Shown here: piece after piece, positions 1-10,548 of the stretch
Position numbering within the stretch: position 1 is the first letter of the stretch
Layout of the letters: each line of letters begins with the position of its first letter
Assembly (NCBI RefSeq): GCF_905475395.1
Contig: NC_058337.1
Coordinates: 83,260,368 to 83,324,367 of the forward strand
Length of the DNA: 64,000 nt
DNA from: Chrysoperla carnea
Lineage: Eukaryota > Arthropoda > Insecta > Neuroptera > Chrysopidae
Reading direction: 5' to 3'
Notes under the pieces: generated by a model
Database searches by the model: none
Seen by the model: the letters and a program-made list of their open reading frames with translations, nothing else
Told to the model about the DNA's origin: nothing
Translations under genes and position numbers: made by a program

Positions 1-457
1 AAAAGAATTAATTTATAATCTAATATTAAGGATTATGACACATTCGTAAAAAAAACGGTTTAAGTGATAAGCGGCATTATTTTTACAATTTTAATCCTGT
101 ATATTTGAAAATTGTTAGAAATAATAAACTCAACCCTCATTCGCTCACTTGCTCGCTCTTCTCAGTGTGCGCAGTGTATTTGTGTGCACTGTTGTGTAAA
201 CTTTGGAAAGCACCCTTATACAATAAGTGTGTGTGGAATGACAACCTAAGATGGAGGATAAAGAGTGTTGTTAGTTTCTTAGTCATGAGATGACAGATTA
301 TTTTCTAATACAATTTATTATTAATTAATCAAATGTTCTGTTCAACTTGAGAATACAAAGTTATGTTATAATTTATGTAATTACATGTGTTCATTAAATA
401 CAATATTAAATAAAGAACTTGCGTCTTTATTTCACTAAAATTCTAATTACCATATTA
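1..457 (-). repeat. Truncated inverted copy of MITE-A
   Basis: Positions about 113-457 are the reverse complement of about 5510-5845, at roughly 90% identity by eye. The other copy sits in the first intron of the lipase gene and keeps both terminal inverted repeats. Here the outer arm (1-112) is badly diverged and the inner terminal repeat is missing beyond 457. The small open frame in this stretch is repeat sequence, not a gene. The two copies face each other across about 5 kb that contains the first zinc-finger gene. Confidence 0.75.
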
Positions 458-519
458 AAAACTTTAAGCCTGCGCCTGCTCATGAATAAATATAATTCAT
501 GATTGTACAAGATATAAAG

Positions 520-1252
520 CAGTGTTCCCAACTCTCAAAATTTTTTCTCCCTAGAGCTCCAACCAAAAACCCCTAAAATCCCTACAATTACGGCGAAATT
601 CCCCTAAAAAAAACATTATTGTAAAATACCTTTTTGGAACTTTATTGAAGAACAAATACGGCTGCAATTCTATGGTAAACGATTATAAATGTTGAGTTTA
701 ATGTTTTAAATTTAATATTTTTTATCGTTATTTATTATAAACAGGACCAGGAGGTTAAAAATAACGTATTTTCTGTTTGAATTCAAAGTTAAACATTTAA
801 GTGGTCATTCAACTAACTGCGAACATCCTAGTCCTTTCTATAAATTACAAAAATATAATAGAATAACTTTACCTTTCAAGTCTGAATCTGTTTCCCAAGC
901 TTTAGAGTATTTTTGTTTATATTTTTTCTTATCTGTAGTTTTAGACATTTTAATAAACAATAATGAATGACATTCCGCATAGATATGTTAATGTTCGTGG
1001 TAAACACCGGTAAACGCCATAATGACATTTGTGTTTTATTTAACTCGCACTCGCTATATCAAAAATAAATGTGATTAGCTAGATATAGTTAGTCCCGGGC
1101 TTATAACATCTCATCTTTATTTGTTTGATTTTTTAATCTATAAAAGTGAATATTCGAAGTTGAAAAAAAAAATCCCTAAAAATACCCCTAAAAATATAAC
1201 ACCCCTAAAAAAACCCCCTTCGACTTTAAAACCCCCTAAGTTGGTAGCCCTG
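520..1252 (-). mobile_element. Non-autonomous hAT-type transposon with 8-bp target duplication
   Basis: The left end reads CAGTGTTCCCAAC and the right end reads GTTGGTAGCCCTG, giving imperfect short inverted termini of hAT style (CAGxG...). Flanking octamers ATATAAAG (512-519) and ATAAAAAG (1253-1260) match at 7 of 8 positions, as expected for an old hAT target duplication. Both subterminal regions are rich in runs like CCCCTAAAA. The interior keeps only a small remnant of a coding exon on the minus strand, so the element could not mobilise itself. Confidence 0.7.
873..948 (-). pseudogene. Remnant first exon of a hAT-like transposase
   Basis: On the minus strand an ATG at 948 opens a 25-codon frame running into a splice-donor-like GTAAAG at 872-867. 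The peptide is Lys-rich with a KYKQKYSKAW core followed by acidic residues and LK. This resembles the extreme N-terminus of BED/hAT-type transposases, which often begin with a basic Lys/Tyr stretch and a Trp before the zinc finger. No zinc finger, catalytic core or dimerisation domain follows, so only the leader exon survived internal deletion. The family assignment rests on this short stretch and on its position inside a hAT-type element. Confidence 0.4.
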
Positions 1253-1258
1253 ATAAAA

Positions 1259-1482
1259 AGATATCTTTTCATGATGACGCTTGAAAATGAGTTTTAGCGT
1301 CAAATTAGGTCATGCGGTCAGTTTAGGCCGTGCTGCCATCTGGGTGAAAAAGAAGCAGCGTCAAGTCGTAAAAAGCTAAATAATGTTTGGGTTTTTACGA
1401 TTTGACGCTGCTAAAGAATTTATTTTTTTCATCCAGATGACAGAACGACCTAAACTAACTTTTTATCATAGAAAAGTATATC
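1259..1482. repeat. Foldback element (imperfect palindrome)
   Basis: Left arm 1259-1378 and right arm 1390-1482 are reverse complements, with the core GCAGCGTCAA..TCGTAAAAA on both sides of a spacer of about 11 bp. The left arm carries about 30 extra bases. Related fragments (GACGCTTGA, GTTTAGGC) recur near 49,676-49,742, so this is a dispersed family. Confidence 0.65.
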
Positions 1483-1662
1483 CTATTTTTGTTATCAGGA
1501 TTAATTTTGAGAGTATTTAATAAATAAATTTAAATTATATATTTTTTAATGTTTTAATAAAACGAGAATAAAGATTTAATTTAAAAAAAAATAATGTATT
1601 TTCATTTGATTGCCATTTCCAAAGTATTTTTTTTGAACAATTGATAATAATATTCACCACCT

Positions 1663-1790
1663 ATTGGGATCTGACATATGGGCGGAGCTAAAAAAACATG
1701 GCTGACATAAAGTGACAAATTTTAAAATTAACATAGCAATACATATTCTTTGTGCAATTTTTCAAGAAGATAATGATTAATATTAATGAA
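1663..1790 (+). repeat. Dispersed repeat, inverted copy at 10069-10197
   Basis: The stretch from TTGGGATCTGACATATGGGC to TTAATATTAATGAA is closely matched in reverse complement at 10069-10197. The two copies lie on opposite sides of the first zinc-finger gene and the lipase. The ends are not defined well enough to name a transposon class. Confidence 0.6.
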
Positions 1791-1817
1791 AGATTTTTTG
1801 CTCGGACCAATCTACAA

Positions 1818-2024
1818 CACACGCAGAATTCGCTACCCATTTAAATTTGCCCGCAATTGAGAGTGCGAATAGCCGCAGCCAATCAACAGCAGGCACATTG
1901 CTTGAGGCAATCTAAAACCATGGATATAGAAATATTAAAATCTAAAACACACGAAATATTATCGTTCTATTTGAATTTCCCGCAAATGAGACCCGCAGCC
2001 AATCAAAAGTAGGCACATTGCTTC
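1818..2024 (+). promoter_or_regulatory. Duplicated CCAAT-box module upstream of zinc-finger gene 1
   Basis: Two modules of about 80 bp (1818-1903 and 1945-2024) share the start AACACACG, a middle TTTGCCCGCAA/TTTCCCGCAA, and a near-identical end. In each end the sequence CAGCCAATCA lies at 1876-1885 and 1996-2005, followed by AGGCACATTGCTT. CAGCCAATCA fits the NF-Y CCAAT consensus. The second module ends about 170 bp before the first ATG of the downstream gene. Promoter function is inferred from motif and position; no TATA box is obvious. Confidence 0.45.
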
Positions 2025-2194
2025 CCCCCTGAGTGATACACCTCCCTCGTCTAAAGTAGAACTTTATACTACATCCCTACTATAATTACTAGATCCGTGA
2101 TATGAATCGAGCTATTTAGTATTATATGTCTATGATTCAAATGTTATCTTGAACATTGATAGACTGTCATAATTTGAGTGCATCGAATAAAAAA

Positions 2195-3696
2195 ATGGAA
2201 AATAATTTATTCAATGATATAAATAATCGTCTTTTAATCGATGAAGAAAACATTCAATTAAAAAAAGAATTCCATACTGAACTTATTATTAAAAACGAAA
2301 TATTTGATGAAAGTGATTCAATGGAACATGATTCAATTAAAGAAGAATATGATTCAATGGAGGACCATGAAGCAATTAAGAAGAGGGAAATATTAGAAGA
2401 AAATGTTACAACAAAACATGAACGGATTGATTTAAATGAAAAGTTTTCTTTGGAAAAATATAAAACAATAAAACTTGAACATGAATTAAATACAGAAATT
2501 ATTATAAAAGATGAATTATTTGATGGAAATGATTCAATGGAACATGAATCAATTCAAGACGAATATGATTCAATGGAGGACCATGAAGCAATTAAGAAGA
2601 GGGAAATATTAGAAGAAAATGTTACAACAAAACATGAACGGATTGATTTAAATCAAGAGGTTTCATTGGAAAAATATAAAACAATAAAACTTGAACATGA
2701 ATTAAATACAGAAATTATTATAAAAGATGAATTGTTTGATGGAAATGTTTTAGAACATGAATCAATTCAAAATGAAATCAAGAATATTTCATGTGACTTT
2801 TTAAAGTTTACTAAGCAAAGCAGTTTAATTGTCCATAAAAGAACTCATACTGGAAAAAAAGCTTTTTCTTGTGAACTTTGTGATAAATCATTTGCTCGGA
2901 AAAACGGTTTAGACTACCATAAACGGACTCATACTGGAGAAAATCTTTTTCCCTGTGAAATTTGTGATATATCATTTACGCTACGATCGAATTTAGTTCG
3001 ACATAAACGAACTCATACTGGAGAAAAACCATTTTTCTGTGAAATTTGTGATAAATCATTTACTCAGCGATCTATATTAGAAACACATAAACGGACTCAT
3101 ACTGGAGAAAAACCATTTTCATGTGAAATTTGTAATAAATCATTTACTCTTCGATCGAATTTCGAAATACATAAACGGACTCATACTGGAGAAAAACCTT
3201 TTTCGTGTGCAATTTGTGATAAATCATTTACTCGGCGATCTATATTAGAAACACATAAACGGACTCATACTGGAGAAAAACCATTTTCATGTGAAATTTG
3301 TAATAAATCATTTACTCATCAAAACGGTTTAGACTATCATAAACGGGCACATACTGGAGAAAAACTTTTTTCTGTGAACTTTGTGATAAATCATTTGCTC
3401 GGAAAAACGGTTTAGACCACCATAAACGGACTCATACTGGAGAAAATCTTTTTCCCTGTGAAATTTGTGATAAATCATTTACTCGGCGATCTATATTAGA
3501 AATACATAAACGGACTCATACTGGTGAAAAACCATTTTCCTGTGAAATTTGTGATAAATCATTTACTCAGCGATCTATATTAGAAACACATAAACGGACT
3601 CATACTGGACAAAAACCATTTTCCTGTGAAGTTTGTGAAAAAAAATTTACTCAGAATAGCATTTTAATTCACCATAAACGAACTCATACCAGATAA
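2195..3696 (+). pseudogene. C2H2 zinc-finger protein gene, frameshifted in the finger array
   Basis: The first ATG of the open frame is at 2195; the frame is open a little upstream but only from non-ATG codons. Residues 1 to about 190 are acidic, low in complexity and built from an internal duplication. They carry six I-K-x-E motifs (K33, K49, K93, K105, K165, K177) that fit the SUMO-acceptor consensus. A degenerate finger lacking its second Cys follows, then six good fingers (pattern [13 protein letters not shown] with TGEKPF linkers). Near 3373 one T appears to be missing relative to the equivalent finger at about 2866. The frame leaves the array and stops at 3413-3415. The other frame then carries four more intact fingers to TAA at 3694-3696, giving about eleven in all. 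Family members are usually nuclear DNA-binding regulators. No ZAD or KRAB domain is visible. It could be a recent pseudogene or an assembly base error. Confidence 0.8.
2351..2782 (+). repeat. 216-bp in-frame tandem duplication inside zinc-finger gene 1
   Basis: A unit beginning GATTCAATGGAGGACC at 2351 restarts at 2567, so the period is 216 bp (72 codons). The copies are nearly identical over the region encoding EAIKKREILEENVTTKHERI and the following IIIKDELFD segment. The second copy differs by a codon deletion near its end. The high identity implies a recent duplication that doubled the acidic SUMO-motif region. Confidence 0.85.
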
Positions 3697-4656
3697 ATTT
3701 AGTAAAGAAAAGTGAACTATTAAAAAAAAAAAAAAATGGTGGGAATTATGTATTATTTGAATTATTTCTATTCAGTTTATCATTTTTTGTCTTGTAATAA
3801 ATAAAATGACGTTTTTTTTTAAATAAAATAATAATTTATTGCAATATTTGAAACAAAATAGCATTTTCATTTTATTATTAACACATTTAAAATTATTATT
3901 TACTAGTTTGGTGTAAGTTAATAATAATTACAAATAAACACGACCTAAAGGTAATCAACACGATTTACAAGAATTAAACACTAAAATAAACTCAGTACAT
4001 ACCTTGGTAGAACTAGACAAGGTATGCTCTTTTGTAGGTAGGAGTAGGATGGGGACATTCTCTCACTCTCTTGCACGGTACCCAGCAGGCAGCGCCATAT
4101 TGCTTATTTATTTATAGTGTAGGCGCTGAGTATGTTTTGTATACAATTACAGGTCCTACCGAACAAGGAGTGTTTTGTATCAACGTATTTTGATCCACTA
4201 AATCTGAATTTTCTTTTGAAAAGTGATATTCTATCTCTTACTTTTTAAAATCTAAATTGACTAGTAAAGACCCGTCAAGAGTTTGACCCATCAAACACTT
4301 CTACTTTTTTGCTGTTTAAACTATTTTTTGATTGGTTACACGCACTGGTCAATATATTTCGGAACGATTCACCAGTATGGCGCCGGTTTATGACGTCATC
4401 AGCACTGGCCAGTGCACTGGTGAATATTAGGGAGTACACCCAATATTTCATCGTTTCAAGGACATTTAAAAATTGAGGCAATAATTACATTTTTTTTTTT
4501 ATTTTTTATCGTTTTATAGGCCTAATATTGTTTCATAATTTTATAATGTTTTTTAGGTCACTAAATAACTAATTTTTAAAATTTTTAAGTTTTAAAAAAA
4601 TAGTTTGAATAAAATTTTAAGTATTTATTTACAAAAAGTAGATAACTTTAATAACG
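3697..4656. other. Intergenic region between zinc-finger gene 1 and the lipase gene
   Basis: It holds an AATAAA at 3796-3801, about 100 bp after the zinc-finger stop, a plausible polyadenylation signal. Next comes a less AT-rich block at about 4000-4180. A block at about 4345-4440 has repeated CACTGG motifs, a TGACGTCA octamer (4391-4398) and resemblance to 55,790-55,835. The last 180 bp before the lipase ATG are very AT-rich. No further gene is supported. Confidence 0.5.
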
Positions 4657-4950
4657 ATGAAAGTGATTTACATGTTAATCCTAATTAATTTTAGTCTGAT
4701 TTGTTGGTTTACTTGTGTGAATAGTGCAGACTTGCAGCGCTTAGAATTGAAGACTTTCAGTCAATATATTGATACTCTCAATGAAACACTTCAATATGGT
4801 GATCTGCAAGAAATGACGAAGCATCTAAAATACTTTGTGTTCAGGTGATTTTTTAACGAATTTGAGATAAATAGAAGTCAGTATTTTTAGCCTGATCTGA
4901 AAAGTTTTTTAATGTTAATATGAGATTGGACCCCGCACAAATTAAATGTA

Positions 4951-5405
4951 AATTGGGTCCCGGTCGATTTGGTTGAAATTGTGAAATGTTATAGATATCG
5001 ATATTCTGATCAAAAGTTGTCATTGACTCAAAGTAGATCCTATGGACAGTTTCAGAGATATACGGGGAGAAAGTGTGTGATATTGGCTGTGTGCTTGAGT
5101 TACCGTTTCTGAGTCTCTGGTGTTAGTTAATGCCTTGAAATTATTTTGGGGTCAAGTTAAGGTCGTATCTATGTCAATCTAAAAAAGGCTTGTTATGCCA
5201 GTGAAAGTCTTGTCAAAAACCCAGAGTACTCGTACCAGAAACTCAGAAACGGTAACTCAAGCCTATAGCCAATATCACACACTTACTTTCCCCGTATATC
5301 TCAGAAATTATCCATAGGATCACTTTTGGCCAATAGCAACTTCTGATCAGAATGTCGAGAACTATAACATATCACAATTTCAGCCAAATCAAGCGAGACC
5401 CTAAA
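4951..5405. repeat. Long foldback repeat in lipase intron 1
   Basis: Left arm about 4951-5118 and right arm about 5222-5405 are reverse complements at about 80-85% identity, including GATATACGGGGA, GTGTGTGATATTGGCT and CTTGAGTTACCGTTTCTGAG. The loop is about 100 bp. There is no coding content. It has the structure of a foldback or MITE, and an intronic transcript would form a stem of some 170 bp. Confidence 0.75.
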
Positions 5406-5428
5406 AGTTACAGACAGTTTTCAAAGTT

Positions 5429-5942
5429 CTTTTCAAAAGAGAAACGAAAACACACGACAAAAAAATGGTCGTAAAACATCGCTGTGACGTAATAATGTTA
5501 ATTGAATAGTAATATGGTAATTAGAATTTTAGTGAAATAAAGATGCAAGTTCTTTATTTAATATTGTATTTAATGAACACATGTAATTACATAAATTATA
5601 ACATAACTTTGTATTCTCAAATTGAACAGAACATTTGATTAATTAATAATAAATTGTATAAGAAAATAATATGTCATCTCATGACTAAGAAACTAACAAC
5701 ACTCTTTATCCTCCATCTTAGGTTATCATTCCATACACACTTATTGTATAAGGGTGCTTTCCAAAGTTTACACAACAGTGCACATAAATACACTGCACAC
5801 ACTGAGCAGAGCGAGCGAGTGAGCGAATTTATTATTTCTAACAAATAGTATACACTGTATACAATTATTAATTAACATTATGACGTTACACGACCTTTAC
5901 GAATATTTTTTGTCGTGCGTTTTCGTTTCTCTTTCGAAAAGT
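5429..5942 (+). mobile_element. MITE-A, complete copy with terminal inverted repeats of about 80 bp
   Basis: The ends CTTTTCAAAAGAGAAACGAA (left) and TTCGTTTCTCTTTCGAAAAG (right) begin inverted repeats extending inward about 75-80 bp, including CACACGACAAAAAA and TAATGTTAATT. The internal 340 bp are shared in inverted orientation with 113-457. The element sits inside intron 1 of the lipase gene, next to the foldback at 4951-5405. A clean target-site duplication was not found. Confidence 0.7.
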
Positions 5943-6465
5943 TCTTTTAAAATTTCCTGTAACTTTAAAATTATTATGAAAAAATAAAAAATAAGAAACA
6001 GTTTTGTTATAAAACTTATAAATGATCTTTTTTTTTTATGTCGCTTTGTGTGTCGTCCTTTGAAAGCTGCAAATAAATTATATTCCCCAAAATTTTGTAT
6101 GAAATTTAGCATGTCTAATTTAAATTATTTATTTGTTTTAAGGACGCCCGATGATGTTGTGATCATAAATGCAACAACGCCAGAAGAAATATTAAAAATC
6201 GATTTTTTTGATTATTCAAAAAAAACAATAATTTGTGTTGGAGGTATTCTATCATGGAATACAAGCACTATCGTAGATTATTATAAAATGATGGCTACAA
6301 TCTATTTAAATTCAAAAAATTATAATTATATTATTTTATTTCATGATTATTATTGCTCGGTTCAGCCGCTAGCACCAACTTGCCCCCATTTAGTATGTAT
6401 CTACTTATTTTTTTTTTTTCTAAAAGAGAAATTCCCATTAAAATTAAGGTCCAATGTTAAATTTG

Positions 6466-6843
6466 ACAAAATTGCTATCAGAAAACAAAAATGCCTTGCT
6501 ATAGAAGAAACGTAGCTCTTTTTGTTTACGGCTATTACAAAATTAAATGGAAAAGTTCTTGATCTTAAAAAAACCTATCGATTGACTTCTGGTAAGTCCG
6601 ATTTGGATGCATGGGGGCCGAGAAAACTTGATAAAATGATAGAGCAGTTTTTCGGAGCTTAATTTCTTCATCTGTCTAGACTTCTTCGTTCATGATATTT
6701 TAGCAGCAAGTAAAATTTTTTAATTTTTGATGATGTATTGGTTAACTTAGCCATTGATTAGCCGTAAACAAAAAACGCTCTGTTTCTTGGCTTGTTTCCT
6801 TCTATAACAACGTATTTTTTGTTTTCTGATAGCAATTTGGGTA
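6466..6843. repeat. Foldback repeat in lipase intron 2
   Basis: TTGCTATCAGAAAACAAAAA at about 6472 and its reverse complement near 6835 bound arms of about 85 bp. Both also share GTTTACGGCTA. The spacer is about 200 bp and non-coding. The open frame extending from lipase exon 2 into this repeat is therefore intronic read-through, consistent with a donor at 6393. Confidence 0.65.
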
Positions 6844-8564
6844 AAAAATTGAAAATCCGTGAAAATTTTTTCAGGTTTTAGCGATTATAACTCTAAAGGA
6901 TTCGTTTTTGATGGTACCTAAATATTGTAGATTAAATTTGCTACAATATAAGACCATAACTATCTCTGTAGACCCAATAGTTTCCGAGATAAAGTCTTTC
7001 AAAGTTTATCATTTTTTCGAACTTCGCTATTTTTTGCATGATCCTTTTTGTTCAATCTAGGAAAAACTTGAGAAATTCTACAATTATTAATTATATTATT
7101 CGCAGATTGGTAAAGTGTTTGGACCTGGAATCGATAAACTTGTTTCGCTGGGTTTACCGGCGGAAAATTTAGAATTTGCGGGCCAATCAGCCGGAGCCCA
7201 TATAGTTGCGTCCGTAATTGAAAATATGGTAACACCTGTAAAACTATTAATTGGATTCGATCCAGGAACTGGACTTACAGATTTTCGACGTGGTCTTGCT
7301 CAATTCACTATAGCTCTACGAAGTGATTCCACTAACAGTGGAAATATTAATTGGAATGCCGATTTAGAGTTGATAGTAAATGGTGGAATACGCTATCAAC
7401 CGGGATGTGAAGAACTTGAGTCTTAAATGAGTTGCAGTCATTTATTCGTTGGGCCTGTTTGGAAGAGTATATTTAAAAATCAAGGTCAAGGATTATTTTA
7501 TGGCGTTCGATGTAATGAAATTGAATGCGATTATAGTGATATTAAGGAGATTACTCCAGATTTAAGGTATTCTGAAAAATAATTCTTAATATCAACCGAT
7601 ATGAGGTGGTCTCAACCTCATCGCGAAATCAAATATGGCGAATGGGGCCACGAATGTGATACAACTATCGTACGGGGTTGAGTGGTGAAGTTGACACAAC
7701 CACATGATTTTTTTGTATGAAACTAATATAATGTCTAACAAATTTCAAATATTGTTGTTTTGAAATGCAACATAGTTTTAAACAATCTTTTTTTGATTGG
7801 TTCTACCACTTATAAATATTATAACAAAATAGTGATGTGATTGGCACAATCACATGAGCAGATTTATTAGGTTTATTTAAAATAAAATTAGATTTCTTCG
7901 AGCCGCACTTGAAAAAGCGACCTATGGATGGATTATTATTGATTATAGTGTCTAAAGTCCATTTATTTCGACAATCTTCATGTAGTTGAGCCAATCACAT
8001 ATAGACTAAATATGACAGATATGTGTTCGTAGTAAACAAATAATATATTTAAAGCAAACGTTAAGATTTGTTCTTTTAATTCGTTTATTCGCTTCTTTAC
8101 ACGATTATATATTCCATCTAAGTACAATTTTATTTTCCCTCAAAATAAAATGCATGACTTTCAACTAAAATCAATCTCTTCTATAGAAGTAATGATTTTG
8201 TTTATTTAACTTCAATGATTTTGTATCAATGAAATCCTATTTTAAATTCAATCCTATTCTATTGTAAATATAAATATTTAGCTGTAGCTGTTAGCGACCA
8301 ACTTCGGCTTGGGGTTATTATTAACTCGTCAATCATCTTAGTATAAATTATTCATTAATAATCTGGAATTTATCTTTCAGAGAAAAAGGAACGTATTATT
8401 TCAAAAGATCAGATTCATATCCATTTGGTTTAGGATTAGATGGAATCAAGAATATAACACCTACGAAAAATAGCACTTTCAATTTTGACTGGGAATTCGC
8501 TTCAATATTTATGAAGCATACTCAAGAATCTTGGCTTTCGCAACTCATATTTCACTTTGATTAA

Positions 8565-10548
8565 TCGACTCAAGCATTCTTACACGATAAAGAGTGAATT
8601 TTTGATATACTTGGAATTTTGGCTACATATGGAAAAACTTTTTAATTAACGAAAATAAGTTAATCTTTATAAAAATCTCTGTTAAACCCCCTTCCCCTAA
8701 AATTTTCAGAATTGAATTAAACAGTCCAACTTCATATTTAAAAAAAATCAAGCTTTTTATTTAAAATTTCCTTGGTGCTCGTACATCATTCTTAAAAGCC
8801 TATAATTTTAAAAATTTGTTCCCGTCGCTTTTCCTCTGAATATTAGTAAGTACATAACATGTTGAAATAAAAAAAAGAGTGTGTGTACTTATGTACACGC
8901 GTTAGAAGTTATACTTCTTTCATTCAAAATTAATTATTCATATGAATACTATATTTCACAACCATCGACTTGAACTGGCTCAGGGATATAAGTACTATGT
9001 AGTGTATAGTATGAACACTCAGTACTGTAACTATATTCAGTGTTGAAAATATATTTTTTTATTATTTCAATTCTGTGGCTAACTTCATCATGTCGTTCGT
9101 GCGCGCGCAGCTCACAAATTCACTCTCATACAAACGCGCCAAAAGAAGTATAACTTCAAAAAAAAAAACTAAAAATAATAATTTTTAGTCAAAAATCCAA
9201 ATATTTTTGGTATAAAACTCCCCGTTTTACTGTAACGCCATCTGTTGAATAATTGTGGGAACAAAAAATTTGAAAATCCTTTGGGATGGGAATTCTGTAA
9301 AATTCGTTCTTAGCGGACGTCTATGTCACGAAAGAGGTAAGCATGAAAAATTTGAAGTTAATCGGGCAAATAGTTTCGGAGATTTCGTGATGAGTCAATC
9401 AGTGGTAAATCGCGATAATAATCGATAATTTTCCATACTTACCTCTTTCGTACAACTTATAAATAATTTATAGCAGCTCGATCCGTGAGGAATTCCGCTC
9501 CCGTAGTTAAAAATAACAAACAATAAATATGGTAGAAAAGTGGACAAAAAAGTCAAAAGTTTTTAAATTAATATTAGGAGAACATGTATTTAAAATTTTA
9601 AAATAGTAATTACATATATGTCTGGCGTATTAGGAGAGCATCTATAACAACTAACATGTTTGCCTAATAAACTTATTATTTAAATTTATGGATATTTTTT
9701 CGTTCAAATTATTTGTCTGTTTTTTCCTAAGCAGTACATTTTAAGATTGTGAGTATATTTTCACCAATCCTAAACCAAATAAGCTTGAAAATAAAGGGAA
9801 AATCATGAAATTTGATAAAGGAATAAGAAAGAAAAGGGTAGGACAGACGGAAAGAAGAGAAGGATAGGTAAAAGACAATTAAAAATCAGAAAAAATCAAT
9901 TCAATTTATTTAAATACTATTGTTTGTAAATAGTATGACGTTAAACTGAGCACATTCTCATCACCTTCGATTTGATTTTTCGACATTTAATCACATGACT
10001 TGCTTTCAAAAGTCTTTCATATTCAGTAAAATTACGATTACTCGGTTTTGTTTACCCCCAACAACAAATTTCATTAATATTAATCATTCTCTTCTTGAAA
10101 AATTGCATAAAGAATATGTATTGCTACGTTATTATTAAAATTTGTCACTTTATGTCAGCCATGTTTTTTTAGCCCCGCCCATATGTCAGATCCCAATAAT
10201 TGTACCATGATATAAACAGTATCAGTAGTACCAACTTGACATTCGTATTAATTTCATATTACAGTGTGTGCAAGATTTTTTTATCATAAAACTTCAACTT
10301 CAAGAAAATCAAATAAATATAAATCAATTTTATTATCGCGCAATATTTATTCACTTTTTTCATAATATTCAACGGTTTTTATGACAATAAATGTTAGTAT
10401 GACAATTATTATTAAAATTTGATTCGATGGAATTTCTATTCTTAAACCTCCATACATTTGGACCATTAAATACTTCGCCTCGCCCCAGCTTCCTCAAGTG
10501 TGCTTCCTCACGTTACTCCTTTAAATAAATTTTATACGTATTTTTATT
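8565..10548. other. Intergenic region between lipase and zinc-finger gene 2
   Basis: About 8685-8800 is a dispersed repeat matching 26,348-26,455 (TCCAACTTCATAT...). About 9318-9457 is an imperfect palindrome with CGAAAGAGGTAAGCATG near one end and its complement at the other. About 9600-9865 is directly repeated at 15,970-16,212. Positions 10069-10197 are the inverted copy of 1663-1790. No open frame here looks coding. Confidence 0.5.
9600..9865 (+). repeat. Direct repeat copy 1 (second copy 15970-16212)
   Basis: Shared blocks in the same order include AACTAACATGTTTGCCTAAT, GTGAGTATATTTT, TAAGCTTGAAAAT and TTTGATAAAGGAATA. They are separated by small indels. The copies bracket zinc-finger gene 2 and the 2.5-kb TIR element. 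Confidence 0.6.

Larger units (their letters stand above)
4657..8564 (+). pseudogene. Secreted pancreatic-type (neutral) lipase, four exons, in-frame TAA before the catalytic His
   Basis: Exons are 4657-4844, 6143-6392, 7106-7566 and 8381-8564. All three junctions are GT..AG and keep phase (2, 0, 2), giving 361 codons including the final TAA. Residues 1 to about 23 are a signal peptide (hydrophobic core, then VNSA). The nucleophile elbow is GQSAG with Ser174, preceded by a lipase-like LEFA strand; GFDPGTG supplies Asp198. After NGGIRYQPGC, a motif conserved in this family, the frame meets TAA at 7424-7426 (codon 253). Five codons later comes CSH with the catalytic His258. The last exon has the GTYYF..YPFGLGLDG segment typical of these lipases. 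The usual HGW before the oxyanion region is replaced by VGGIL. Product truncated at 252 residues would lack His258, so it is probably inactive unless the stop is an error or is read through. Intact relatives hydrolyse lipid esters outside the cell. All else stays open. Confidence 0.85.

Noticed and set aside
105-293. 62-codon open frame at the left edge
   Set aside because: It lies within the MITE-A repeat, whose other copy does not preserve the same frame.
540-1245. CCCCTAAAA-rich stretches as telomeric repeat
   Set aside because: They are irregular and confined to the two subterminal regions of an element with hAT-type ends and target duplication.
4275-4481. 68-codon minus-strand open frame before the lipase
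   Set aside because: It overlaps a dispersed CACTGG-rich repeat and has no acceptor, donor or recognisable motif.
6399-6515. Extension of lipase exon 2 to the open-frame end at 6515
   Set aside because: A good donor at 6393 keeps phase with exon 3, and the extension runs into a foldback repeat.
7376-7437. Cryptic intron (GTAAAT ... GTTGCAG) that would splice out the lipase TAA
   Set aside because: It is 62 bp long, so it breaks the frame, and it would delete the conserved NGGxxxQPGC segment.
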